In this document: positions 22,369 to 30,689 of the stretch, piece by piece
Layout: every line of letters begins with the position of its first letter
How positions within the stretch are numbered: position 1 is the stretch's first letter
From: Nitrincola sp.
GTDB taxonomy: Bacteria > Pseudomonadota > Gammaproteobacteria > Pseudomonadales > Balneatricaceae
Length of the DNA: 33,616 nucleotides
Direction of reading: 5' to 3'
Assembly: GCA_007125745.1 (NCBI GenBank)
Contig: SLCQ01000018.1
Span: 1 to 33,616, forward strand
Notes under the pieces: generated by a model
Seen by the model: the letters and a program-made list of their open reading frames with translations, nothing else
What the model was told of the DNA's origin: nothing
Databases searched by the model: none
Position numbers and translations under genes: made by a program

Positions 22369-23256
22369 ATGGATACGCAAAGTTTAAAAGCCTTTGTTGC
22401 GGTTGCTGAATCAGGTTCCTTTTCTGACGCTGCTCTACGTTTATTTGTAACTCAATCAGCCGTCAGCAAACGCATCTCGATGCTTGAACAACAACTCAAC
22501 TGCCGTTTATTTGATCGTATCGGTCGCCAAATCCTGCTGACAGAAGCGGGTGAGCGGTTGCTACCCAAGGCTAAAGAGATACAGTTAGCAATAAAAGATG
22601 CGCAAACGCTCGTTAACAACTTAGATCAAGAGGTATCTGGACGACTTTCATTTGCGGCCAGCCACCATATCAGCTTGCACCGTCTGCCACCGATTCTGAA
22701 AAAATTTGCACAAGCCTTTCAAGAGGTCTCCTTAGACTTGCGCTTTGATGAGTCGGAACTAGCCTATGACAGCGTATTAAAGGGTGAAATTGAACTAGCA
22801 CTGATCACTCTTGCCCCTGAAGCAGACCCACGTATCTGTAGCGAACAAATTTGGGATGACCGACTTTTCTACACAGTATCTGCACATCACCCCTTGGCAC
22901 AATCCGCACAGCTGACACTGGCGGAACTCAATGCTTATCCCGCCATTCTTCCCCGACCTGAAACCTTTACTCATCAACTGGTTCGCCAGCAGATGTCTGC
23001 ATGGAACATGGAGCCTAACCTCGGCATGAGTACAAATTACCTAGATACTATTCGTATGATGGTATCCATAGGCCTGGGTTGGAGTTTATTGCCGGAAATA
23101 TTAATTGACGATCAACTCATCCGACTAAATCTAGAGGCCGCCCCTGTTCATCGGCCTTTGGGCTACATTTATCATCGAGATAGAACACTGTCCAATGCGG
23201 CACAACAGATGGTAAAGCTTCTTCAACACAACAGAGACTTTGCGATTTCCCTATAA
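22369..23256 (+). CDS. LysR-family transcriptional regulator divergent from leuC
   Basis: N-terminal HTH (MDTQSLKAFVAVAESGSFSDAALRLFVTQSAVSKRISMLEQQLNCRLFDRIGRQILLTEAGERLLPKA) and a substrate-binding domain. Confidence 0.95.
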   Translation: MDTQSLKAFVAVAESGSFSDAALRLFVTQSAVSKRISMLEQQLNCRLFDRIGRQILLTEAGERLLPKAKEIQLAIKDAQTLVNNLDQEVSGRLSFAASHHISLHRLPPILKKFAQAFQEVSLDLRFDESELAYDSVLKGEIELALITLAPEADPRICSEQIWDDRLFYTVSAHHPLAQSAQLTLAELNAYPAILPRPETFTHQLVRQQMSAWNMEPNLGMSTNYLDTIRMMVSIGLGWSLLPEILIDDQLIRLNLEAAPVHRPLGYIYHRDRTLSNAAQQMVKLLQHNRDFAISL

Positions 23257-23294
23257 AACCAAGTAGACTTATACAGGGCAGTCAAAGGATACTA

Positions 23295-24227
23295 TTGGCC
23301 GCAATCGAGATGGAGCAAATGGTGACTGAAGATCTAAATGCAACGATACGGCGCTGGCTAAGTCTATTTAGCGAACACAGCACCTCGGCTGAGTTGCCAG
23401 ACTGGTCAGACTTAATGCTCAACCTCCAACAGCAAGGATGGAAAGAGCTACCTGATCACCATGCAGAGCTTTTAGCTGTTATGACGCAGGAATCGATTGA
23501 ATTCACGCGTTTTGCGGGTCAACTTATAGAGAAACAAGAGCAATTAGAAGTGCTTAGTTTTTATCAAGACTTTCAAAAGCACATTAATCGCCTATCTGAT
23601 GATATGATCCTTAAGCGCTGGTTACTCCCGGAGCAACTGGGCGGATTGCTCAAGACACGTTTCTGGGACTCGTCAACAGGGATAGAACTGCCCTGGTTAA
23701 AGATTCTTGATGCATTTACCAGTGCAATGCCCAACAACACTCCTTTTTTCCAACAGTCCAGTGCACGAGAAATAACGCAACTATTAACCCTTCATCAACA
23801 AGCACTCCAAGAGTATGCGCAACACTACTCTTCGATCAACACTCAGGCCATTCAGCACCTATCGACCGCCATAGAAGAAAGTGAACAACAAATTGCCAGC
23901 TTGAGAGAGTTGCACCGCTTATGGGTCGATGCTTATGAACTGTGTTACGCTGAACGCATTGCCACTCAAGAGTACCAGTTGTCTCATGGGCGTATCACCA
24001 ACACCTTTATGCAACTCAAATTATGGTTCCAAGAGCACCGTAATCGCTATTTATCACAACTAGGTATCGCTTCTGAAGCTTCACTTAACCTGGCCTTCGA
24101 AAAGATCCACTCTCTAACGAAACAAGTGCGTCATTTAGAAAAACAGCATCAAGAAACACTGAAGTTGTCCAATGAATTCGAAAGAATTAAGCAACAATTA
24201 GCCGAATCTAAAGAGCTAAAACCATGA
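23295..24227 (+). CDS. phaE: Class III poly(R)-hydroxyalkanoate synthase subunit PhaE (probable)
   Basis: 310 aa, helical and Q/E-rich, directly upstream of and overlapping (ATGA) a class III phaC. PhaE-like C-terminal region (RITNTFMQLKLWFQEHRNRYLSQLGIAS). TTG start with AAAGGA SD; alternative starts at 23310, 23319 and 23322. Confidence 0.8.
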   Translation: MAAIEMEQMVTEDLNATIRRWLSLFSEHSTSAELPDWSDLMLNLQQQGWKELPDHHAELLAVMTQESIEFTRFAGQLIEKQEQLEVLSFYQDFQKHINRLSDDMILKRWLLPEQLGGLLKTRFWDSSTGIELPWLKILDAFTSAMPNNTPFFQQSSAREITQLLTLHQQALQEYAQHYSSINTQAIQHLSTAIEESEQQIASLRELHRLWVDAYELCYAERIATQEYQLSHGRITNTFMQLKLWFQEHRNRYLSQLGIASEASLNLAFEKIHSLTKQVRHLEKQHQETLKLSNEFERIKQQLAESKELKP

Positions 24228-25315
24228 GCAAGCTTCGTCTTGATGCACAGATATTAAAACAAGAAGTTCAGGATTTTAACGCACAATTAGTCGCCAGTTA
24301 TCAGGTATTAAAAGAGATACCTCCGGTTAATATTGGTCAAACACCCGCAGAAACGCTTCTCACGCTGGATAAGGTATCCTTGCGTTACTACGCTCCCGAG
24401 CACCCCTCTTTGGTGACAGCCCCATTATTGATCTGCTATGCGTTGGTTAATCGGCCCTATATGATCGATTTAACACCGCAAAGATCGCTGCTTAAAACAC
24501 TCTTAAGCAAAGGGGTTCCTGTTTACCTGATTGATTGGGGTTACCCAGATGCGTCGGATCAGCACCTTGACTTAGATGATTATATTAATTACTACCTTGA
24601 CCGCTGTGTCGATGCCGCTTGTCAGCACAGCCAACGTGAGAAGATCAATTTAATGGGTATCTGCCAAGGGGGAACCTTTAGCCTATGTTACAGCGCATTG
24701 CACCCAGAGAAAGTTGAACGTTTAATCACCCTGGTCACCCCAGTGGACTTCCATACTCCCGACTTTGTTCTCAGCCAGTTAGCCAAGCATATTGATGTTG
24801 ATTTAGCCGTCAAAACCTATGGCAATATTCCTGGCACCATACTAAACGAAACCTACCAATCATTAATGCCAATGAGATTAGGGTTGCAAAAGAATTTTGA
24901 CCTGCCCTTTTCACTGGCAGACAAACAGCAGGCGGTCACTTTTCTAAGCATGGAAAAATGGATCCAAGACAGTCCCGATCAAGCAGGAAAGGCCTTTAGT
25001 GAGTTTATAAAAGATTTCTTTCAACAAAATAAACTCATTCATGACCAGCTTAGCATTGCTGGCAAGGCCGTACGTTTAGCAAAGATTACACAACCTTTAC
25101 TGAATATCTATGCATCGCTCGACCACCTTGTTCCACCCTCAAGCTCTCAGGCACTTCAAGGTAAAACCAATAGCCAACTCTATCGAGAGAAGTCGATCCA
25201 TTCAGGTCACATAGGGATATTTGTCAGCTCAAAACCAGGCAATCAACTTGCCGATGCAATAGAAAACTGGCTACAACCTCTGGACAAAATCAACGCCAAT
25301 CAGAAGCCTGATTGA
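24224..25315 (+). CDS. phaC: Class III poly(R)-hydroxyalkanoate synthase subunit PhaC
   Basis: PLLICYALVNRPYMIDLTPQRSLLKTLLSKGVPVYLIDWGYP, lipase-like box GICQGG, VTPVDFHTPD, YASLDHLVPP (Asp) and SGHIGIFVS (His): catalytic triad motifs intact. Confidence 0.95.
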   Translation: MSKLRLDAQILKQEVQDFNAQLVASYQVLKEIPPVNIGQTPAETLLTLDKVSLRYYAPEHPSLVTAPLLICYALVNRPYMIDLTPQRSLLKTLLSKGVPVYLIDWGYPDASDQHLDLDDYINYYLDRCVDAACQHSQREKINLMGICQGGTFSLCYSALHPEKVERLITLVTPVDFHTPDFVLSQLAKHIDVDLAVKTYGNIPGTILNETYQSLMPMRLGLQKNFDLPFSLADKQQAVTFLSMEKWIQDSPDQAGKAFSEFIKDFFQQNKLIHDQLSIAGKAVRLAKITQPLLNIYASLDHLVPPSSSQALQGKTNSQLYREKSIHSGHIGIFVSSKPGNQLADAIENWLQPLDKINANQKPD

Positions 25316-25338
25316 CGCTCCACATCCACGAACTGAGG

Positions 25339-25893
25339 TTATTTTTTAGATTGCGGTGTTGAGCGTCGGCGAGTGGTCTTTGACTCTGCCTCTTTTGCTT
25401 TAACATCAGACTCTTCAGCCACAGTTTGTTGTGGTGAAACATCAGGCACTTGACCCTCTTGCGCTTCACCCTTCACCGGACTAAACATTTTCCACATGGC
25501 TATGTTTTGATCAGCGATACGATTCATCATGGTTAAAGGATTTGCTGCCCCCATCATGTTTTGCATCTGGTCACGAATCAGGTCTTGATGCTCAAGAAAC
25601 GCGGCAATACTTTGTTCCAAATACTGGCTCATCATGCCTTGCATACTATCTCCGTAAAAACGGATCAACTGCTGAAGTACCTGGTTTGTTAGCAGGGTTC
25701 CATGCCCTTCAGCCTCTTGTTCACTGATAATTTGCATCAGTATATTACGTGTCAGATCTTGACCTGACTTAGAGTCCAGTACTTGGAAGGGCTCCGAACT
25801 CAGCACCAGTTCTTTCACATCTTCCAAGGTCACATAACAGCTTCTCGAGGTATCATACAAACGCCTATTGGTATACTTTCTCAGGATACGCAT
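25339..25893 (-). CDS. phaR: Polyhydroxyalkanoate synthesis repressor PhaR
   Basis: MRILRKYTNRRLYDTSRSCYVTLEDVKELVLSSEPFQVLDSKSGQDLTRNILMQII is the PHB accumulation regulator DNA-binding domain. ATG at 25893 has GGGGAG SD; the ORF opens upstream at 25944. Confidence 0.94.
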   Translation of the reverse strand: MRILRKYTNRRLYDTSRSCYVTLEDVKELVLSSEPFQVLDSKSGQDLTRNILMQIISEQEAEGHGTLLTNQVLQQLIRFYGDSMQGMMSQYLEQSIAAFLEHQDLIRDQMQNMMGAANPLTMMNRIADQNIAMWKMFSPVKGEAQEGQVPDVSPQQTVAEESDVKAKEAESKTTRRRSTPQSKK

Positions 25894-25927
25894 ATTGCTC
25901 CCCTTTTGCTTGGTAGTCATCTGTACT

Positions 25928-26191
25928 TTATTCCTCAGTGGCATCTTTCTTACTTGGACGAGTATATTGATTCATCAAACTAAACATTAACTTTTGAAAT
26001 CCTTCCACTGTACCAAGATCTGACGTCATGAAAGGCTTTAACAGTGTCATGGGGTCATAACCTTCTACACCTTGATGCATTCGCTCGCGTATGGTGTCAA
26101 TCATCTCATCATGCAAAGAGGATACATCAGGCAACCCTAAACTCTCACGGAGTTCCTCAGGTGTCATTTCAATATCAATCGTAAACTTCAT
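25928..26191 (-). CDS. DUF6489-like small protein
   Basis: 87 aa, MKFTIDIEMTPEELRESLGLPDVSSLHDEMIDTIRERM. Family recalled by N-terminal pattern. Located immediately upstream of phaR. Confidence 0.65.
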   Translation of the reverse strand: MKFTIDIEMTPEELRESLGLPDVSSLHDEMIDTIRERMHQGVEGYDPMTLLKPFMTSDLGTVEGFQKLMFSLMNQYTRPSKKDATEE

Positions 26192-26253
26192 TGTTTTCCC
26201 CTTAGGATGGCAAGACGCCTGTATTCATACAAGAATATAACACTTTACTAACG

Positions 26254-27417
26254 TTAATCCAGTTGCTTATAGTTTTCAGGGTGGATCCATATCGCTGCGA
26301 TAATCCAGGCGAAAGCACTGATCAAGGTTGCGGCAAAAAACGTACCTGAACCTCCCCAGCTTATCCAAAACAGGCCTGACAATAAGGCACCTGCAGCACC
26401 ACCTGCTCCAAATCCTGCACTGGCAAACAATGCCTGCCCCCTTCCTTGCGTGTGTTCATTAAAGTAATGATAGACCAGCGCAATGCCAACAGCATGCAAA
26501 CTTCCAAAACTGGCTGCATGCAATACTTGTGCGACAATCAAACTGGGTAAGGAGTTTGCATACATTGAAATAATCAGCCAGCGCAAGCCACATAGTACAA
26601 TACTCACCAACAGTAACCTTCTTAAACTATGGCGTTTAAATAGCACCGGCATCAGAATAAACAGGAGCACCTCTGCAACGACTCCCACCGCCCAAAGCTG
26701 GCCTATTTGTGATCGACTATAACCTAACTCATTCAATAGGACACTAAAGAAGGTGTAATAGGGCCCGTGACTAAACTGGATTAGAAAAAACACCAAAAAA
26801 AACACCAACACTTGAGGTGTTTTCAAAACACTCCATATAGATATGTTTGATGGCGGTGTTACTTTCTCTTGAAGTGGAGCCGATACGACCAGAGTATTAA
26901 GCCAGATCATCACCATCAGCACTAAAGCCACCACCGGTAACCAGCCAATATCCACCCGATCAAGCAACAGGCCGGTCAACATGACTGCTAAGATAAAGCC
27001 CACCGATCCCCACAAGCGAATACGACTATATTTCTCTTTCTGCTGGCCTAAGTGCTGCAGTGTAATCACCTCAAACTGTGGCAAGACTGCATTCCAAAAA
27101 AAGCTAAACAAAAGCATGACAATACCAAAACCAAGCGCGGAGGTTTGCCAAAATATCGCAATAAAAATAACCCAAGTGAGACAGGCTCCATAACGAACAA
27201 TTCGCACACGATGCCCTGTATGATCGGCCAACCAGCCCCATACATTTGGCGCCACAACTCTGGATAGTTGCATTAATGCCATTAGCACACCAATCATCTG
27301 AGCGGATAAATCAAATGACTGAAGGTATAGACTCCAATAGGGAATCAAAGAACCTAATAGCGCAAAATAGAAAAAGTAAAAGCCAGAAAGCTTGATATAA
27401 GGCAAACCGTTACCCAA
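26254..27417 (-). CDS. MFS transporter, HcaT / 3-phenylpropionate-transporter-like
   Basis: 387 aa with about 12 hydrophobic segments. PYIKLSGFYFFYFALLGSLIPYWSLYLQS and the following RVVAPNVWGWLADHTG are typical of the MFS_1_like/HcaT group. Confidence 0.85.
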   Translation of the reverse strand: MGNGLPYIKLSGFYFFYFALLGSLIPYWSLYLQSFDLSAQMIGVLMALMQLSRVVAPNVWGWLADHTGHRVRIVRYGACLTWVIFIAIFWQTSALGFGIVMLLFSFFWNAVLPQFEVITLQHLGQQKEKYSRIRLWGSVGFILAVMLTGLLLDRVDIGWLPVVALVLMVMIWLNTLVVSAPLQEKVTPPSNISIWSVLKTPQVLVFFLVFFLIQFSHGPYYTFFSVLLNELGYSRSQIGQLWAVGVVAEVLLFILMPVLFKRHSLRRLLLVSIVLCGLRWLIISMYANSLPSLIVAQVLHAASFGSLHAVGIALVYHYFNEHTQGRGQALFASAGFGAGGAAGALLSGLFWISWGGSGTFFAATLISAFAWIIAAIWIHPENYKQLD

Positions 27418-27582
27418 CTGTTAATCTAAAAAACTCAAGAAGAGACAAGTCTATATTTAAAAAAAAATAATGAGATAAATTCTTTAAATAACAACAGTAT
27501 AGCACACAAACAACACAGCATTTTCCTTGCAGTCTATAAAATTTATCTACAATTAACTTGCAGAATTTGAAGCATTTTGCCA

Positions 27583-27685
27583 CGCTGAGTTAGGTGTCCA
27601 TCAATGTGTAGAGAAGACTTTACACCTAAAGATGTCATGGAGCGACTTTTAATCGCTCCACTTTCAACCCAGCGAGGAGCAAAAG
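27583..27685 (+). promoter_or_regulatory. Structured 5' leader of the teaA-like gene with alternative pairings
   Basis: Arms: TTAGGTGT(27590-27597)/ACACCTAA(27622-27629); GTGTAGAG(27606-27613)/CTTTACAC(27618-27625); TGGAGCGA(27638-27645)/TCGCTCCA(27653-27660); GCTCC(27655-27659)/GGAGC(27676-27680, overlapping the SD); CGCTG(27583-27587)/CAGCG(27670-27674). Confidence 0.45.
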
Positions 27686-28708
27686 ATGACCTTGAAAAAA
27701 AGACTGGCAACAGCCGTAGCCGGCGCACTTATAACCAGCATGGTAGGGTTCAGTTCAGCAGCAATGGCAGCTAACTGGCGTTATGCACACGAAGAATTTG
27801 AAGGGGATGTGCAAGACGTATTCGCTCATAAATTTAAAGAGTATGTTGAAGACAATTCGGATAACACAGTACAGGTTTTCCGCTTCGGCGAGCTAGGTGA
27901 GTCAGATGACATCATGGAGCAAACCCAAATGGGTATCCTTCAATTTGTTAACCAATCTCCGGGTTTTACTGGCTCATTAATTCCAGAAGCACAGATCTTC
28001 TTTATTCCCTATCTGCTACCAGTCAATGATAACGATATCATCGACTTCTTTAGAACCAGTGTCGCAATCAATGAAATGTTCCCTGAACTCTATGCAGAGC
28101 AAGGTCTAGAGTTACTGCAGATGTATCCTGAAGGTGAAATGGTTGTCACTGCAGATACACCTGTTCGCACACCTGAGGATTTTCGTGGTAAAAACATTCG
28201 TACCATGACCAACCCTCTATTATCAGAAACCTACCGTGCATTTGGTGCAACGCCAACACCATTACCTTGGGGCGAAGTTTACGGTGGCCTGCAAACCAAT
28301 ATTATACAAGGCCAGGAAAACCCAATTTTCTGGATCCAGTCTGGTGGACTTTATGAAGTATCTCCCAACCTGATTTTCACCGGTCACGGTCAGTTCACCA
28401 CTGCTTTAATGGCTAACCAAGACTTTTATAACAGTCTATCAGCTGAGGATCAGCAACTGGTCCAAGATGCCACTCAATATGCATTTGAGTACATCACTGA
28501 ATATGTGCCTGGCTTAAGTGAGCAGATGCTTGAAAAAATTCTTGAGTCTAAACCAGAGGTGACGGTAACACGTCTGACGGACGAAGAGCGTCAAGCCTTT
28601 ATTGATCGCGCTCCTCGTGTTGAAGAGCGATTTATCGAAATGACTGGCGAACGCGGTCAAGCCTTACTGGAACAGTTTAAAGCTGACTTAGAACCCTATC
28701 GTCAATAA
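27686..28708 (+). CDS. teaA: TRAP transporter substrate-binding protein, TeaA-like (ectoine/hydroxyectoine)
   Basis: Signal peptide ...SSAAMA^ANWRY, then NWRYAHEEFEGDVQDVFAHKFKEYVEDNSDNTVQVFRFGELGESDDIMEQTQMGILQFVNQSPGFTGSLIP, which closely resembles Halomonas elongata TeaA as I recall it. Followed by DctQ/DctM/UspA genes in teaABCD order. Confidence 0.85.
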   Translation: MTLKKRLATAVAGALITSMVGFSSAAMAANWRYAHEEFEGDVQDVFAHKFKEYVEDNSDNTVQVFRFGELGESDDIMEQTQMGILQFVNQSPGFTGSLIPEAQIFFIPYLLPVNDNDIIDFFRTSVAINEMFPELYAEQGLELLQMYPEGEMVVTADTPVRTPEDFRGKNIRTMTNPLLSETYRAFGATPTPLPWGEVYGGLQTNIIQGQENPIFWIQSGGLYEVSPNLIFTGHGQFTTALMANQDFYNSLSAEDQQLVQDATQYAFEYITEYVPGLSEQMLEKILESKPEVTVTRLTDEERQAFIDRAPRVEERFIEMTGERGQALLEQFKADLEPYRQ

Positions 28709-28726
28709 TTAAACTATTGCTAAGCC

Positions 28727-28760
28727 AGATAGATAGCGGAATATTTTCCGCTATCTATCT
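28727..28760 (+). repeat. Perfect 15-bp inverted repeat (stem-loop) in the teaA-teaB gap
   Basis: AGATAGATAGCGGAA-TATT-TTCCGCTATCTATCT, 15/15 complementary with a 4-nt loop. Confidence 0.95.
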
Positions 28761-28792
28761 CTTCTGACCTGATTTTACCGGGAGAGCACTCA

Positions 28793-29368
28793 ATGAAGGA
28801 TGACCTTCCTGATCAGCACACTTCAGGACTACCTGGATTTTTAGGTGTTATTGACTCGGGTATCAGCCGATTAGAGTCGTTTATTCTTGCCGCGGGTGTT
28901 CTTTTGATGGCACTTAATACAGTCGCCAATGTTATTGGACGATTTGTGTTTGGTGAAAGTCTTTTCTTTGCCGAAGAAGTGAACCGTATACTTATTGTAA
29001 TGATTACCTTTGCCGGACTTGGCTATGCCGCTCGACATGGACGCCATATTCGCATGTCAGCGCTTTATGATGCACTGCCAGTCAAAGCAAGACGTGTACT
29101 GATGATTATCATTTCTCTGATCACTGCTGGCACCATGTTTTTTCTGTGTTACTACTCTTATACCTACATTCAAAGTATCTACAACACCGGTCGTGTACTT
29201 CCAACCATGGGTATACCACTGTATTTAATGTATGTATGGGTTCCCATCGGATTCACCATTACAGGCATTCAATATTTGCTGACCGCGATCAAAAACCTCA
29301 CCTCTAAAGATGTGTATTTGTCGACCCATGTTATTGATGGCTACGACGATACCGAAACAGAAGTCTAA
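28793..29368 (+). CDS. teaB: TRAP transporter small permease (DctQ/TeaB-like)
   Basis: Four TM segments, [38 protein letters not shown] DctQ signature. Confidence 0.88.
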   Translation: MKDDLPDQHTSGLPGFLGVIDSGISRLESFILAAGVLLMALNTVANVIGRFVFGESLFFAEEVNRILIVMITFAGLGYAARHGRHIRMSALYDALPVKARRVLMIIISLITAGTMFFLCYYSYTYIQSIYNTGRVLPTMGIPLYLMYVWVPIGFTITGIQYLLTAIKNLTSKDVYLSTHVIDGYDDTETEV

Positions 29369-29391
29369 GCATCATATAGAAGGATAAACCA

Positions 29392-30675
29392 ATGATTACC
29401 ATAATGCTGACGACCATGATCATTCTTCTGCTTCTTGGGTTTCCCATGATGATACCCTTGATTATGGCGGCATTGATTGGCTTTTACATGACTTTCGATA
29501 GCTTCGGGCAAATGAACATTATGATTCAGCAGATGATGGGAGGTATACGCCCAACAGCTCTGATTGCCGTTCCAATGTTTATCTTAGCTGCCGATATTAT
29601 GACTCGAGGACAATCAGCTAATCGTTTAATCAATATGGTAATGGCATTTATTGGCCATATAAAAGGAGGGTTAGCAGTAAGTACAGCTGCCTCTTGTACA
29701 CTCTTTGGTGCTGTATCGGGGTCAACTCAAGCCACGGTGGTTGCAGTAGGCTCTCCTCTTCGCCCCAAGCTTTTGAAAGCAGGCTATAAAGATTCCTTCA
29801 CACTAGCTCTCATTATCAACTCCAGTGATATTGCCTTTCTGATTCCACCCAGCATCGGCATGATCATCTACGGTGTCATCACCGGCACCTCCATAGGTGA
29901 ACTCTTTATTGCAGGCGTAGGGCCCGGGCTGTTGATTTTGGCGATGTTTTCGGCCTACTGTATTGCCTATGCCTATATGCACAATGTCCCCACTGAACCT
30001 AAGAGCACATGGAAAGAGCGCTTGATCGCCATCAAAGATGCGCTTTGGCCGCTCGGTTTTCCGATCATCATTGTAGGGGGGATTTACGGCGGTATCTTTA
30101 GCCCAACCGAAGCAGCTGCCGCTTGTGTTCTTTACGCCGTCATACTCGAATTTATTGTCTTCAAATCGTTAAATGCAAGTGATATCTATAAAATTGCAAA
30201 ATCAACCGGTTTAATTACGGCTGTTGTCTTTATTTTAGTGGCCGTTGGTAATGGTTTTTCTTGGATCATCTCTTTTGCACAAATACCGCAAGCTATTTTG
30301 GGAGGATTAGGTATTGACCAAGCAGGCCCTATAGGCGTGCTGTTTGCCATTGCTATCGCCTTCTTTATCGCATGTATGTTTGTTGACCCCATTGTGGTTA
30401 TTTTGGTTCTGACCCCTATTTTTGCACCAGCTATCGCCTCAACCGGCCTTGATCCGGTCCATGTCGGTATTTTGATTACCTTAATGGTCGCCATAGGCTC
30501 TGCAACACCGCCTTTTGGTTGTGACATTTTTACAGCCATTGCGATCTTTAAACGCCCCTACTGGGAAGTCATTCGAGGCACACCACCTTTCGTATTTATG
30601 CTGGTGTTGGCATCGGTGTTAATAATTTTCTTCCCTCAAATCGCGCTATTCCTAAGGGATTTAGCATTCAAATAA
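29392..30675 (+). CDS. teaC: TRAP transporter large permease (DctM/TeaC-like)
   Basis: 427 aa polytopic. MIPLIMAALIGFYMTFDSF, AVSGSTQATVVAVGSPLRPKLLKAGYKDSFTLALIINSSDIAFLIPPSIGMIIYGVIT, GSATPPFGCDIFTAIAIFKRP. Confidence 0.92.
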   Translation: MITIMLTTMIILLLLGFPMMIPLIMAALIGFYMTFDSFGQMNIMIQQMMGGIRPTALIAVPMFILAADIMTRGQSANRLINMVMAFIGHIKGGLAVSTAASCTLFGAVSGSTQATVVAVGSPLRPKLLKAGYKDSFTLALIINSSDIAFLIPPSIGMIIYGVITGTSIGELFIAGVGPGLLILAMFSAYCIAYAYMHNVPTEPKSTWKERLIAIKDALWPLGFPIIIVGGIYGGIFSPTEAAAACVLYAVILEFIVFKSLNASDIYKIAKSTGLITAVVFILVAVGNGFSWIISFAQIPQAILGGLGIDQAGPIGVLFAIAIAFFIACMFVDPIVVILVLTPIFAPAIASTGLDPVHVGILITLMVAIGSATPPFGCDIFTAIAIFKRPYWEVIRGTPPFVFMLVLASVLIIFFPQIALFLRDLAFK

Positions 30676-30689
30676 TATGAGAGGTTGAT

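Noticed and set aside
25297-25314. CAATCAG-AAGC-CTGATTG perfect inverted repeat at the phaC stop
   Set aside because: 7-bp stem within coding sequence and the stop codon, no U-tract on either side. Too weak to call a terminator, though it lies between convergent phaC and phaR.
27500-27560. Sigma54 or sigma70 promoter for teaA (e.g. TTGCAG...TACAAT)
   Set aside because: No GG-N10-GC sigma54 pattern, and the sigma70 candidate has a 15-nt spacer. Not strong enough to annotate.
30186-30539. 117-aa minus-strand ORF inside the DctM gene
   Set aside because: Antisense to a conserved membrane protein gene; composition is a by-product of hydrophobic codons.
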